DNA of 64,000 bases from Fen-999 sp041480065 (GCA_041480065.1 JBGOZF010000002.1:1-64000), one strand, 5' to 3'. Positions 48,420 to 57,617 are shown, numbered from the stretch's first letter. Notes: generated by a model from the sequence alone, not told the origin. Numbers and translations are program-made.

Positions 48420-48445
48420 CCGGTTGTCGCAAACGCGACAACCGG
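48420..48445. promoter_or_regulatory. Extended palindromic NifA site for nifV
   Basis: A perfect TGT-N10-ACA (48425-48440) is embedded in a 26-bp inverted repeat with 11-bp arms (CCGGTTGTCGC / GCGACAACCGG) and an AAAC centre. It lies about 50 bp upstream of the sigma-54 element. It also lies just beyond the 3' end of the His-rich gene and might double as a hairpin there. Confidence 0.8.
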
Positions 48446-48459
48446 TCAATGGAGTCCGC

Positions 48460-48825
48460 TCAGTGCGGCGCTACGCGCTCCCAGGCGCCCGGGCAGGATT
48501 GCACGTAGGGATAGTAAGTCCCGCTCGCCCGGCAGAAGTACCACCAGCCATCGGCCGGCGGCGGTGGCGCCAAATAGACCGGCGGCGGTGCGACCATGAT
48601 CGGTGCAGGTTCGCGATAGACGACCGTCGGCGGACGCGTCGCGGCCCAGAGCAGCGCCGACCCCAGAACCAGCCCGGCACTCCAGCCGAAGGCATTACCG
48701 TCGTGATGATGACCGCCACCATGGTGCTCGCCGCCATGGTAGCCGCGGTCGGCCCAGGCCGGCGTTCCGGCAACAGAGGTCGCAGCCATGACTGCGGCCA
48801 TCAGGAGAGTTTTGGTTCGTTTCAT
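48460..48825 (-). CDS. Exported His-rich small protein of unknown function
   Basis: A 121-residue protein with a signal peptide (LLMAAVMAATSVAGTPAWA). A His/Gly-rich N-terminal mature segment (GYHGGEHHGGGHHHDG) is followed by a hydrophobic stretch (SAGLVLGSALLWAA), a Pro-rich linker and a C-terminal WWYFCRASGTYYPYVQSCPG with two cysteines. Similar His-rich periplasmic proteins with this C-terminus occur widely in betaproteobacteria without assigned function. Metal binding is plausible. The ATG at 48825 follows GGAGTCGG. Confidence 0.8.
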   Translation of the reverse strand: MKRTKTLLMAAVMAATSVAGTPAWADRGYHGGEHHGGGHHHDGNAFGWSAGLVLGSALLWAATRPPTVVYREPAPIMVAPPPVYLAPPPPADGWWYFCRASGTYYPYVQSCPGAWERVAPH

Positions 48826-49021
48826 TTCCGACTCCAGTCTGAACAGGCATTGACGCCCGTATGTCGGATAACGCCCGGACATATCGGCGTGGCGACATGG
48901 AGTTGTAAGGGTTTGTTGCTATTTTGGTGATACGCTTGCGACCGTTCAACCTGAATCGCGCATGATCGTTGACCAAGGCAAGTGCCCGTGCGGCACTTCC
49001 GTAACCGTCCCGGATAGAGAA

Positions 49022-49234
49022 ATGGCTGTCAATAGAGTTGGCAAGTTCGAAGCCCGCAAGTTGATCGAAGAGTTCGACAGGGCGCTGATCGAAATATTCG
49101 GCGTCAACATGTCGGATGCCGGCATCACACGCATGGACGCCCTATCGGCGATCGAGGAAACTCAGAACACCCGCAAAGCAGCCGAAATCTCCGGCACCAG
49201 GAAAGGCCTGACTCCAGTTCAGCCTTCCGACTGA
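49022..49234 (+). CDS. Hypothetical small protein
   Basis: A 70-residue frame reading MAVNRVGKFEARKLIEEFDR, then a helical stretch (ALIEIFGVNMSDAGITRMDA) and a basic tail. I do not recognise it. The frame extends upstream to ATG 48962, but the added 20 residues look non-coding. Neither start has a strong ribosome site. The helical, soluble character and its isolated position before tRNA-Val make it a moderate-confidence gene. Confidence 0.5.
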   Translation: MAVNRVGKFEARKLIEEFDRALIEIFGVNMSDAGITRMDALSAIEETQNTRKAAEISGTRKGLTPVQPSD

Positions 49235-49333
49235 GCCGCCACCGATAGTTCTTCGGAGCCAACCGCCAGGCGCAGACTGCCAGCGATGCCTGCTTGGACA
49301 CGGAACGCCTGAGGGACAACCAGTTCGGCGACA

Positions 49334-49364
49334 AGAAACCCGCAGACCCTGTTGCTGTGCGGGT
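49334..49364 (-). terminator. Rho-independent terminator of tRNA-Val
   Basis: A 7-bp stem (ACCCGCA / TGCGGGT) with a 13-nt loop followed by TTTCTTGT on the minus strand, 37 bp beyond the tRNA 3' end. Confidence 0.7.
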
Positions 49365-49400
49365 CTTCTGGAGTATCCCGGACTTGCTGGGACGGGCAGA

Positions 49401-49476
49401 TGGTGGGTGCTGACGGGCTCGAACCGCCGACATTCGCCTTGTAAGGGCGACGCTCTACCAACTGAGCTAAGCACCC
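49401..49476 (-). tRNA. tRNA-Val (anticodon TAC)
   Basis: A 76-nt cloverleaf with encoded CCA. The acceptor stem begins GGGTGCT, the D-loop has TAGCTCAGTTGGTAGAG, the anticodon TAC is at 49443-49441, and the T-arm is GGTTCGAGCC. Confidence 0.98.
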
Positions 49477-49519
49477 GCCGCCACGAGCCGGCCAACGGCC
49501 CGCGGGGCGACGGAGTATA

Positions 49520-49792
49520 TCAGTTGATCGCGTCTTTCAGGGCCTTGCCGGGACGGAACCGCGGCACTTTTGCCGCCTTGATCTTGATTGCCGCGCCGGT
49601 GCGCGGGTTGCGGCCGCTGCGCGCCGCACGCTTCCCGACCAGGAAGGTACCGAAACCGACCAACGTAACCGCTTGGCCTTTCTTCAACGATGCCTTGACG
49701 GCGGCAACGGCCGCGTCGAGCGCTCTGCCGGCTGCGGCCTTGGAGATGTCGGCGGACTTGGCGATTTGTTCGATCAGTTCAGTCTTGTTCAC
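49520..49792 (-). CDS. hupB: DNA-binding protein HU-beta
   Basis: A 90-residue nucleoid protein beginning MNKTELIEQIAKSADISKAA. It has the DNA-binding arm region GFGTFLVGKRAARSGRNPRTG and ends RFRPGKALKDAIN. Its place after lon in the tig-clpP-clpX-lon-hupB order is conserved across proteobacteria. A strong sigma-70 promoter precedes it. Confidence 0.97.
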   Translation of the reverse strand: MNKTELIEQIAKSADISKAAAGRALDAAVAAVKASLKKGQAVTLVGFGTFLVGKRAARSGRNPRTGAAIKIKAAKVPRFRPGKALKDAIN

Positions 49793-49875
49793 GAGTGCCC
49801 CCTCAATGTGATTAGTCGAGTCGCAGAAATTCGCTCTTCTCCTGCTACCGATCCCGTGCCGAATTCCGCCAGCAC

Positions 49876-49905
49876 TTTATAGCAAGCTGAAAAACGCGAT
49901 GTCAA
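49876..49905 (-). promoter_or_regulatory. Sigma-70 promoter of hupB
   Basis: On the minus strand TTGACA (49905-49900) and TATAAA (49881-49876) are separated by 18 bp, close to consensus. It gives hupB its own transcription unit. Confidence 0.85.
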
Positions 49906-49950
49906 GCGCAACTCCGGCCCGACAGCCGGCAATTCCGCAAACCATACGAG

Positions 49951-49986
49951 CGATTCAAACGCCGTTTTTCAGCGGCGCTTGAATCG
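49951..49986 (-). terminator. Long hairpin after lon
   Basis: A 14-bp stem with one mismatch (49951-49964 with 49973-49986) and an 8-nt loop, 14 bp beyond the lon stop codon. There is no T-tract in the lon direction, so it may act as an mRNA 3' stabiliser or a factor-dependent terminator. Confidence 0.6.
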
Positions 49987-50000
49987 TGGAACGAACAGTG

Positions 50001-52421
50001 TCAGTGGGTGATCAGGCCCGTTGCCGCCTCGCCCGTTTCAGCGGCGACCGTGGCCGGGACCGGCTCTTCGACCTTTTCAGGTAGTGGTTCCGGCATGCGC
50101 TCGAGGGCAAGCTCAAGGACCTTGTCGATCCATTTGACCGGCAGGATTTCGATCTTGTCCTTGATGGTATCGGGAATCTCCGCGAGATCCTTGACGTTCT
50201 CTTCGGGGATCAGTGCCAAGCGAATATCGCCGCGCATGGCAGCAAGCAACTTCTCCTTGAGGCCGCCGATGGGCAGCGCCTCGCCTCGCAGCGTGATTTC
50301 GCCGGTCATCGCGACATCCGCACGCACGGGAATACCCGTGAGCACCGAGACCAGCGCCGTGGCGATCGCGATACCTGCCGACGGACCGTCCTTGGGTGTC
50401 GCACCCTCGGGCAAGTGGATGTGGATGTCGTTCTTCTGGTAGAAGTCCTCCGGAATACCGAGCGAACGGCTGCGACGGCGCACGACCGTCAATGCCGCCT
50501 GGATCGACTCCTGCATGACTTCGCCGAGCTTGCCGGTGGTCATCGTCTTGCCCTTGCCCGGCACGGCCACGGCCTCGATGGTCAGCAGTTCGCCGCCAAC
50601 TTCGGTCCAGGCGAGTCCGGTCACCTGGCCGATCTGGTTTTCCTTCTCGGCGATGCCAAAACTGTAACGGCGCACGCCCAAGTACCTGTCCAGGTTCTTG
50701 GCGTTGACGATGATCTTGTTCTTGCGCGCCTTCATTACCAATGCCTTGACCACCTTGCGGCAGATCTTCGACAGGTCACGCTCCAGGGCGCGCACACCGG
50801 CTTCGCGCGTGTAGTAGCGCACGATGTCGCGCAGCGCATCCTCGGTGACGGTCAGTTCCTCGCGCTTGACGCCGTTGTTCTTCAACTGCTTCGGCAGCAG
50901 GTAGCGCTGGGCGATGTTGACCTTCTCGTCCTCGGTGTAGCCGGACAGGCGGATCACTTCCATCCGGTCGAGCAGCGCCGGCGGAATGTTGAGCGTATTG
51001 GCGGTGGCGACGAACATCACGTCCGACAGATCGAAGTCGACTTCGACGTAGTGATCCTGGAAGGTGTGGTTCTGCTCGGGATCGAGCACTTCCAGCAATG
51101 CCGAGCTCGGGTCACCGCGGAAGTCCATGCCCAGCTTGTCGACCTCGTCGAGCAGGAACAGCGGGTTCTTCACGGCCGCCTTGGTCATGTTCTGGAGGAT
51201 CTTGCCCGGCATGGAACCGATGTACGTGCGCCGGTGGCCGCGAATTTCGGCTTCATCGCGCATGCCGCCCAGGGCCATGCGCACGAACTTGCGGTTCGTG
51301 GCCTTGGCGATCGACTGGCCAAGCGAGGTCTTGCCGACACCCGGAGGTCCGACCAGGCAGAGGATGGGCGCCTTCACCTTGTCAACCCGCTGCTGCACGG
51401 CCAGGTATTCGACGATGCGTTCCTTCACTTTTTCCAGACCGTAGTGGTCGCGGTCGAGAATCTTCTCGGCAGCGCTCAGGTCCTTGGAAACTCGCGACTT
51501 CTTCTTCCAGGGCAGGCCGACGAGCGTCTCGATGTAATTGCGCACGACCGTCGCCTCGGCCGACATCGGCGACATAAGTTTCAGCTTCTTCATCTCACCG
51601 GTGGCTTTCGCCAAGCCTTCCTTGCTCATACCGGCGGTCTTGATCTTCTTGTCCATCTCTTCGAGGTCGGCACCCTCTTCACCTTCGCCGAGTTCCTTCT
51701 GGATGGCCTTGACCTGCTCGTTGAGGTAGTACTCGCGCTGGCTCTTCTCCATCTGCCGTTTGACGCGGCCGCGGATGCGCTTTTCCACCTGGAGGATGTC
51801 GAGTTCGGCTTCGAGTTGCGACAGCAGCTTCTCGAGCCGCTTGCCGACGTCGAACAGTTCGAGAATCTCCTGCTTCAGCTCGAGCTTGAGCGGCAGGTGG
51901 GCGGCGATGGTGTCGGACAGACGGCCCGGCTCCTCGATCCCGGCCAGCGAGGTCAGAATCTCGGGCGGAATCTTCTTGTTCAGCTTCACGTACTGGTCGA
52001 ACTGCGCCAGGATCGCGCGCCGCATGGCTTCGATCTCGTTGGTGGCGCGGTCGTCGATGACCACAGGCGTCACTTCGGCGACGAACAGGGCGCGCTGATC
52101 CTCGACACGCTCGATGGTCGCCCGCTGCACCCCCTCGACCAGCACCTTGACGGTGCCATCGGGCAGTTTGAGCATTTGCAGGATGTTCGAAATGCAGCCG
52201 ATCGGGTAGAGATCGTCCGATTCGGGCTCATCCTTGGCAGCCGACTTCTGGGCCACCAGGAGGATGCTCTTGCCGGATTCCATGGCAGTTTCCAGCGCCT
52301 TGATCGACTTCGGCCGGCCGACGAAGAGCGGAATGACCATGTGCGGGAATACCACCACGTCGCGCAGGGGCAACAACGGCAGTTCGAGTGGGGGTCCGGG
52401 GTTATCGGTTTCGCCTAGCAT
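50001..52421 (-). CDS. lon: ATP-dependent protease Lon
   Basis: An 806-residue LonA protease that degrades misfolded and regulatory proteins. It has an N-terminal substrate domain (LPLLPLRDVVVFPHMVIPLFVG), an AAA+ module with Walker A GPPGVGKTS and a C-terminal Ser-Lys protease domain with the catalytic serine in PKDGPSAGIAIA. The C-terminal ~25 residues are Val/Ala/Glu-rich. A sigma-32-type promoter lies 34 bp before the ATG. Confidence 0.98.
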   Translation of the reverse strand: MLGETDNPGPPLELPLLPLRDVVVFPHMVIPLFVGRPKSIKALETAMESGKSILLVAQKSAAKDEPESDDLYPIGCISNILQMLKLPDGTVKVLVEGVQRATIERVEDQRALFVAEVTPVVIDDRATNEIEAMRRAILAQFDQYVKLNKKIPPEILTSLAGIEEPGRLSDTIAAHLPLKLELKQEILELFDVGKRLEKLLSQLEAELDILQVEKRIRGRVKRQMEKSQREYYLNEQVKAIQKELGEGEEGADLEEMDKKIKTAGMSKEGLAKATGEMKKLKLMSPMSAEATVVRNYIETLVGLPWKKKSRVSKDLSAAEKILDRDHYGLEKVKERIVEYLAVQQRVDKVKAPILCLVGPPGVGKTSLGQSIAKATNRKFVRMALGGMRDEAEIRGHRRTYIGSMPGKILQNMTKAAVKNPLFLLDEVDKLGMDFRGDPSSALLEVLDPEQNHTFQDHYVEVDFDLSDVMFVATANTLNIPPALLDRMEVIRLSGYTEDEKVNIAQRYLLPKQLKNNGVKREELTVTEDALRDIVRYYTREAGVRALERDLSKICRKVVKALVMKARKNKIIVNAKNLDRYLGVRRYSFGIAEKENQIGQVTGLAWTEVGGELLTIEAVAVPGKGKTMTTGKLGEVMQESIQAALTVVRRRSRSLGIPEDFYQKNDIHIHLPEGATPKDGPSAGIAIATALVSVLTGIPVRADVAMTGEITLRGEALPIGGLKEKLLAAMRGDIRLALIPEENVKDLAEIPDTIKDKIEILPVKWIDKVLELALERMPEPLPEKVEEPVPATVAAETGEAATGLITH

Positions 52422-52454
52422 GGCCTTGTCCTTTGGTTCGAGTCTACGGGGTCG

Positions 52455-52483
52455 AGATGGGGGCGGCCCACGCCCAATTCAAG
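52455..52483 (-). promoter_or_regulatory. Sigma-32 heat-shock promoter of lon
   Basis: On the minus strand CTTGAA (52483-52478), a 15-bp spacer and CCCCATCT (52462-52455) match the E. coli sigma-32 consensus CTTGAA-N13-17-CCCCATNT in every defined position. Confidence 0.85.
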
Positions 52484-52509
52484 CGGCTACTTCCCGATGA
52501 CGGGATGAC

Positions 52510-53769
52510 TCAGTTCGAGCTGGCGACTTTCGGCTGATCGGCGTAGATCAGGAGCGGTTGGCCGCTGCTTTCAATCATAGCTTCGTCGACCACCGCCTTC
52601 TCGACATTTTCGAGGCTCGGAAGTTCGTACATGATGTCCAGCAGCGCGGCCTCAAGAATCGAGCGCAGACCGCGAGCCCCGGTCTTGCGTTTCAGGGCCT
52701 TGCGCGCGATGGCCTGCAGGGCCGCCGGCCGAATCTCAAGTTCGACCCCTTCCATGGCGAAGAGTTTCTGGTATTGCTTGATGAGGGCGTTCTTCGGGGC
52801 GATGAGGATTTCCACCAGCGCCGCCTCTTCAAGCTCCTGAAGCGTCGCCACCACCGGCAGGCGACCGATCAGTTCGGGAATCAGGCCGTACTTGATCAGA
52901 TCCTCCGGCTCGACCTGTTTAAGGGTTTCGGTGATGTCCTTGTTGTCCTTGCTCTTCACCTCGGCGCCGAAGCCGATGCCGCCTTTTTCCGAGCGGTTGC
53001 GAATCACCTTCTCGAGGCCATCGAAGGCCCCGCCGCAGACGAACAGAATGTTGGTGGTATCGATCTGGACAAAGTCCTGGTTCGGATGCTTGCGCCCGCC
53101 CTGCGGCGGTACCGAGGCGATCGTACCTTCGATCAGCTTCAGCAGGGCCTGCTGGACACCCTCCCCGGAGACGTCGCGGGTGATCGAGGGGTTGTCGGAC
53201 TTGCGCGAAATCTTGTCGATCTCGTCGATGTAGACGATACCCTGTTGCGCCTTCTCGACTTCGTAGTCGCACTTCTGCAGCAGTTTCTGGATGATGTTCT
53301 CGACGTCTTCGCCGACGTAGCCGGCTTCGGTCAGCGTCGTCGCATCGGCCATTACGAAAGGTACGTTGAGCAGGCGCGCCAGCGTCTGCGCCAGCAATGT
53401 CTTGCCGGAGCCGGTCGGGCCGATGAGCAGGATATTGCTCTTGGCCAGTTCGATGTCGTCGGTGCTCTTCTGGTGGCGCAGCCGCTTGTAGTGGTTGTAG
53501 ACGGCCACCGCAAGGATCTTCTTGGCCTGGTCCTGGCCGATGACGTACTGGTCGAGGATGCCGCGGATCTCGAGCGGCGTCGGCAGGTCGCGGGCGGACT
53601 TGCCGCCCTGCTCGGCCACGGTCTCGTCGCGGATGATGTCGTTGCAAAGGTCGATGCACTCGTCGCAAATGAATACCGACGGGCCGGCAATCAGCTTCTT
53701 GACCTCGTGCTGACTCTTGCCGCAGAAGGAGCAGTAGAGCAGCTTCTCGCCTGTTTTCTTGTCCGCCAT
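52510..53769 (-). CDS. clpX: ClpX, AAA+ unfoldase of ClpXP
   Basis: A 419-residue unfoldase. The N-terminal zinc-binding domain has CSFCGK and CDECIDLC, the Walker A motif is GPTGSGKT, and pore-loop and sensor segments of the family are present (GYVGEDVENIIQKLLQKCDY; ERKTGARG-type end). It lies 27 bp after clpP and 88 bp before lon. Confidence 0.98.
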   Translation of the reverse strand: MADKKTGEKLLYCSFCGKSQHEVKKLIAGPSVFICDECIDLCNDIIRDETVAEQGGKSARDLPTPLEIRGILDQYVIGQDQAKKILAVAVYNHYKRLRHQKSTDDIELAKSNILLIGPTGSGKTLLAQTLARLLNVPFVMADATTLTEAGYVGEDVENIIQKLLQKCDYEVEKAQQGIVYIDEIDKISRKSDNPSITRDVSGEGVQQALLKLIEGTIASVPPQGGRKHPNQDFVQIDTTNILFVCGGAFDGLEKVIRNRSEKGGIGFGAEVKSKDNKDITETLKQVEPEDLIKYGLIPELIGRLPVVATLQELEEAALVEILIAPKNALIKQYQKLFAMEGVELEIRPAALQAIARKALKRKTGARGLRSILEAALLDIMYELPSLENVEKAVVDEAMIESSGQPLLIYADQPKVASSN

Positions 53770-53796
53770 GGCCGTTCCCCTGTCGGTTGCGCCGGC

Positions 53797-54462
53797 TTAG
53801 GGCTCGGCGCGATTGCTCAGCACCTTGTCCACGAGGCCATATTCCACGGCCGCTTCGGCCGAAAGGAAGTTGTCGCGGTCGGTGTCTCGTTCGATGCGCT
53901 CGATCGGTTGCCCGGTATGCTTGGCCAGCATCTCGTTCAGCCGCTGTTTCACGTACAGAATTTCCTTGGCGTGGATCTCGACGTCGGACGCCTGCCCCTG
54001 GAAACCGCCCATCGGCTGATGGATCATCACCCGTGCGTTCGGCAGGCAATAGCGCTTGCCCTTGGTGCCGGCCGCGAGCAGGAACGAGCCCATCGAAGCC
54101 GCCTGGCCGATGCACAAGGTAGACACGTCCGGCTTGATGAACTGCATGGTGTCGTAGATGGCCAGACCGGCCGTCACCGCTCCGCCCGGCGAATTGATGT
54201 AGAAGTGGATGTCCTTGTCGGGATTTTCCGACTCCAGGAACAGCAACTGGGCCACGATCAGGTTGGCGGTCACGTCGTTCACCGGACCGACCAGAAACAC
54301 CACACGCTCCTTCAACAGGCGCGAGTAGATGTCGTAGGCACGTTCGCCTCGTCCGCTGGTCTCGATAACCATCGGAATCATGCCCAGGCCCCGGGTTTCA
54401 AGGCTGCTCTGGGAGGTGGCGTCGCGAGTCGCTTCGTTCATGGTGGCACCCAGCGGCATCAT
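53797..54462 (-). CDS. clpP: ClpP, serine protease subunit
   Basis: A 221-residue peptidase with the catalytic serine in GQAASMGSFLL, the histidine in ARVMIHQPMGGFQG and the oxyanion strand INSPGGAVTAGLAIYD. The ATG at 54462 overlaps the tig stop by 4 bp; MNEATRD at 54441 is a possible later start. It forms ClpXP with the next gene. Confidence 0.97.
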   Translation of the reverse strand: MMPLGATMNEATRDATSQSSLETRGLGMIPMVIETSGRGERAYDIYSRLLKERVVFLVGPVNDVTANLIVAQLLFLESENPDKDIHFYINSPGGAVTAGLAIYDTMQFIKPDVSTLCIGQAASMGSFLLAAGTKGKRYCLPNARVMIHQPMGGFQGQASDVEIHAKEILYVKQRLNEMLAKHTGQPIERIERDTDRDNFLSAEAAVEYGLVDKVLSNRAEP

Positions 54463-55772
54463 GCCGCATTCCCCATCAGTTCGTCAAAGGTCACGGGCTT
54501 GTCCGTCACCTTGGCATTGGCCAGCATCCACGCTACCACGTTGTTTTCCATGGCCAATGCCTCGGCCTCGGCGAGCCGCTGCGGCTGGCCGTAGTACCAG
54601 CGGACCACTTCCTTCGGGTCCTCGAAGCTCTGGGCGTACTCGTCCACGATCGCCCGCACTTGGTCCGGCTTGGCATGCAAGTCCTTGGCATGGACGAGTT
54701 CGGCCAGCAGTAAGCCCAGTCGGACCCGGCGCACCGCCTGGTCCGTGAACCACGACGCATCCACCGGCATGTTCTTGGCATCCATGCCGCGCGCCTGCAT
54801 GTCCTTGAGCGCGTTCTCGGCCATGCGGCCGGCCTCCATATCGACCAGGGCCTTGGGCACCTCGATCGGGTTGACGGACAACAGTCCGTCCATCACCAGG
54901 TTCTTGATCTTGGCCTGCAGGCGCTTCTTGACTTCCCGCTCCAGGTTAGCCTTCACCTCTTCGCGCATCTTGACGAGGTCACCATCCTTGATGCCCAGCG
55001 CCTTGGCGAACTCGCTATCGAGCTCCGGCAGTCTCGGCATCTCGACCTTCTTGCAAACGGCCTCGAACTGCACCGTCTGGCCGGCCAGGTCCTTGGCGTG
55101 GTAGTCGGCCGGGAAGGCGACATCGAAAGTCTTGGTCTGCCCTTCCGTCATGCCGTCGAGGCCTTTCTCGAAATCCGGCAGCATCATGCCGGCGCCGACA
55201 TTCACCGCGTAGTCGGTTGCCTTGCCGCCTTCGAATTCCTCGCCGTTCTTGCGGCCGGTGAAATCGATGGTCAGCCGGTCGCCCTTCTCGGCCGCGCGGC
55301 CGGCGGCAACAAAGGTGGTGCGCTGCTTGCGCAGCACGTCGATGGTCTTGTCGACCTCCGCATCCGTCACGGTCAACGTGGCGCATTCGATCTCGCAGCC
55401 GGAAACGTCGCCCAACTTCACCTCAGGGTAGACCTCGAAGGTGGCGGTGAATTCCATCCGGCCGTCATCGCCGCCGGTCTTCGGCTCGATATGCGGATGG
55501 CCGGCAATACGCAGGTTCTGCTGCCGAATCTGCTCGCCGAAGGCCTTTTCCACGGCGGCGCCGATGGCCTCGGAGCGCGCCTGGGGACCGTACTGCTGCG
55601 CAACCAGGTTCATCGGCACCTTGCCCGGACGGAAGCCGGCCATCTTGACCGTCTTGGAAATATGGCGCAGGCGCTGCGCGACCTCGGTCTCGATCTCGGC
55701 CTTGGTGATCGCCATGTCGATGCGACGCTCCAATGCCGTCGGTTGCGCTGTGGGGGTTGCTTGAGTCTGCAT
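54459..55772 (-). CDS. tig: Trigger factor (ribosome-associated chaperone and prolyl isomerase)
   Basis: A 437-residue chaperone. The ribosome-binding signature GFRPGKVP is in the N-terminal domain, the FKBP-like domain has KGDRLTIDFTGRKNGEEFEG, and a long helical C-terminal domain follows. The N-terminus is slightly extended with Thr/Gln/Pro. First gene of tig-clpP-clpX(-lon); tRNA-Leu lies 58 bp upstream. Confidence 0.97.
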   Translation of the reverse strand: MQTQATPTAQPTALERRIDMAITKAEIETEVAQRLRHISKTVKMAGFRPGKVPMNLVAQQYGPQARSEAIGAAVEKAFGEQIRQQNLRIAGHPHIEPKTGGDDGRMEFTATFEVYPEVKLGDVSGCEIECATLTVTDAEVDKTIDVLRKQRTTFVAAGRAAEKGDRLTIDFTGRKNGEEFEGGKATDYAVNVGAGMMLPDFEKGLDGMTEGQTKTFDVAFPADYHAKDLAGQTVQFEAVCKKVEMPRLPELDSEFAKALGIKDGDLVKMREEVKANLEREVKKRLQAKIKNLVMDGLLSVNPIEVPKALVDMEAGRMAENALKDMQARGMDAKNMPVDASWFTDQAVRRVRLGLLLAELVHAKDLHAKPDQVRAIVDEYAQSFEDPKEVVRWYYGQPQRLAEAEALAMENNVVAWMLANAKVTDKPVTFDELMGNAA

Positions 55773-55830
55773 GAATGAATTCCTGAAGGCTGGGGCAAAA
55801 TGTGTTGGCGAAAGGCGATCCGCGGTCCTT

Positions 55831-55915
55831 TGGTGCGAAGGAAGGGACTCGAACCCTTACGCCTCGCGGCGCTGGAACCTAAATCCAGTGCGTCTACCAA
55901 TTCCGCCACCTTCGC
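55831..55915 (-). tRNA. tRNA-Leu (anticodon TAG)
   Basis: An 85-nt class II tRNA with a long variable arm and encoded CCA. The acceptor stem begins GCGAAGG, the D-arm is TGGCGGAATTGGTAGACGCA, the anticodon TAG is at 55881-55879, and the T-arm is GGTTCGAGTCC. Confidence 0.98.
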
Positions 55916-55961
55916 TGGACCGAAGATTTTACCCGATTCGCCCCTATACTGCCGGGTTCTT

Positions 55962-56765
55962 ATGGCCGTCGATCATTACGAGAATTTCCCGGTCGCCTCC
56001 ATCCTGTTGCCGCCCGCGCTGCGGGAGCCGATTGGCGCCATTTACGCCTTCGCCCGCAGTGCCGACGACTTCGCCGATGAAGGCGAACGCAAGGCCGAGG
56101 AACGCCTGGCCCTACTCGACGGCTATAGAGCCGAACTAACTGCCATTGAGGCCCGTCAAGCCAGCGAAAATCCGGTATTCATGCGCCTGCGCCCTGTCAT
56201 ATCCGAACACCGATTGCCGCTGCATCTTTTTTTCGATCTGCTCGACGCCTTCAGTCAAGACGTAAGCAAGACGCGCTATGCTACGTTCATGGAACTGAAG
56301 GATTATTGCCGCCGCTCCGCCGACCCGGTCGGGCGCCTCTTGCTGAAGCTGTTTCGAGCCGACTCGGCGGACAACCTTCGCCGCTCGGATGCAATCTGCT
56401 CCGCCCTGCAACTGGTCAACCATTGGCAGGACGTCGCCGTCGACTGGCGCAAGGGCCGGGTCTATCTGCCCGCCGAGGACCTCGAGCGGTTCGGCATCGC
56501 CGAAGACCAGATCGCGACTGGAAGCGTCGACGACCGCTGGCGCAATTTGATGCGGTTCGAGGTCGACCGGGCCCGCTCCCTGATGCTCGCCGGCGCGCCG
56601 CTCGGCCGCGCCCTGCCCGGCCGCATCGGCCTGGAGATTCGCGCCATCGTCGCCGGCGGCCTGCGCATACTCGAGAAGATCGAAGCCGTCGATTACGACG
56701 TGTTCCGCCGCCGCCCGATCCTCGACAGAACCGACTGGCTCCGCGTGGCCTGGAAGGCCGTCTGA
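55962..56765 (+). CDS. hpnC: Hydroxysqualene-pathway enzyme HpnC
   Basis: A 267-residue trans-isoprenyl diphosphate synthase-like protein. HpnC converts presqualene diphosphate to hydroxysqualene. The first aspartate motif is YAFARSADDFADEGE and the second is LVNHWQDVAVDWRKGRVYLP. The ATG at 55962 gives the family start DHYENFPVASILLP; the frame is open upstream through tRNA-Leu. First gene of hpnCDE. Confidence 0.94.
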   Translation: MAVDHYENFPVASILLPPALREPIGAIYAFARSADDFADEGERKAEERLALLDGYRAELTAIEARQASENPVFMRLRPVISEHRLPLHLFFDLLDAFSQDVSKTRYATFMELKDYCRRSADPVGRLLLKLFRADSADNLRRSDAICSALQLVNHWQDVAVDWRKGRVYLPAEDLERFGIAEDQIATGSVDDRWRNLMRFEVDRARSLMLAGAPLGRALPGRIGLEIRAIVAGGLRILEKIEAVDYDVFRRRPILDRTDWLRVAWKAV

Positions 56766-56772
56766 ACACCCC

Positions 56773-57606
56773 ATGACGCCCGACGAATACTGCCAACAGA
56801 AGGCATCCGGCAGCGGTTCCAGCTTCTACTACAGCTTCCTGTTCCTGGAGCCGGCGCGACGCCAGGCCATCACGGCTCTCTATGCCTTCTGCCGCGAAGT
56901 CGACGACGCGGTTGACGAATGCACCGATGTTGGCGTTGCCGCCATGAAGCTCGCCTGGTGGCGGGGCGAAGTGGAGGCGATGTACGCGGCACATCCGACG
57001 CACCCGGTCACCCGCGCACTGGCGGCCGCGCTACCGCGCTTCAGCCTGCCATCGGAACATCTGTTCGAGATCATCGACGGCATGGAAATGGACCTGCATC
57101 AATCGCGCTATGCCGATTTCAAGACGCTGCACCTCTACTGCTACCGCGTGGCCTCCGTGGTCGGCCTGCTGGCCGCGGAGATCTTCGGCTACAGCGACCG
57201 GCGCACGCTGAAGTACGCCCACGATCTCGGCCTCGCCTTTCAGCTCACCAACATCATTCGCGATGTCGGCGAGGATGCCCGCCGCGGCCGCATCTACCTG
57301 CCGCAGGAAGAACTGGCGCGCTTCGGCGTCAGCGAAGCCGACATCCTGCAAAACTGCCCCACGGAAGGCTTCCAGCGCCTGATGCAGTTCCAGGTCGCGC
57401 GAGCTTTCGAATACTACGACAGGGCGCTCGCCGAACTGCCGCCAACCGACCGCAAGTCCCAGCGCGCGGGCCTGGTCATGGCAGCCATTTATCGCCGGCT
57501 GCTCGACGAGATCGTGAACGACGGCTGTCGAGTGCTCACGCATCGGGTCTCGCTGCCACCATTGCGCAAGTTCTGGCTCGCAGGCAGGACTTGGTTGACC
57601 ACGTGA
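56773..57606 (+). CDS. hpnD: Presqualene diphosphate synthase HpnD
   Basis: A 277-residue enzyme joining two farnesyl diphosphates into presqualene diphosphate. The motifs are YAFCREVDDAVDECTD (first Asp-rich) and QLTNIIRDVGEDARRGRIYL (second Asp-rich), with SGSSFYYSFLFLEPARR at the start. It follows hpnC by 7 bp and is translationally linked to hpnE. Confidence 0.95.
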   Translation: MTPDEYCQQKASGSGSSFYYSFLFLEPARRQAITALYAFCREVDDAVDECTDVGVAAMKLAWWRGEVEAMYAAHPTHPVTRALAAALPRFSLPSEHLFEIIDGMEMDLHQSRYADFKTLHLYCYRVASVVGLLAAEIFGYSDRRTLKYAHDLGLAFQLTNIIRDVGEDARRGRIYLPQEELARFGVSEADILQNCPTEGFQRLMQFQVARAFEYYDRALAELPPTDRKSQRAGLVMAAIYRRLLDEIVNDGCRVLTHRVSLPPLRKFWLAGRTWLTT

Positions 57607-57617
57607 GGGCTGGCCAC

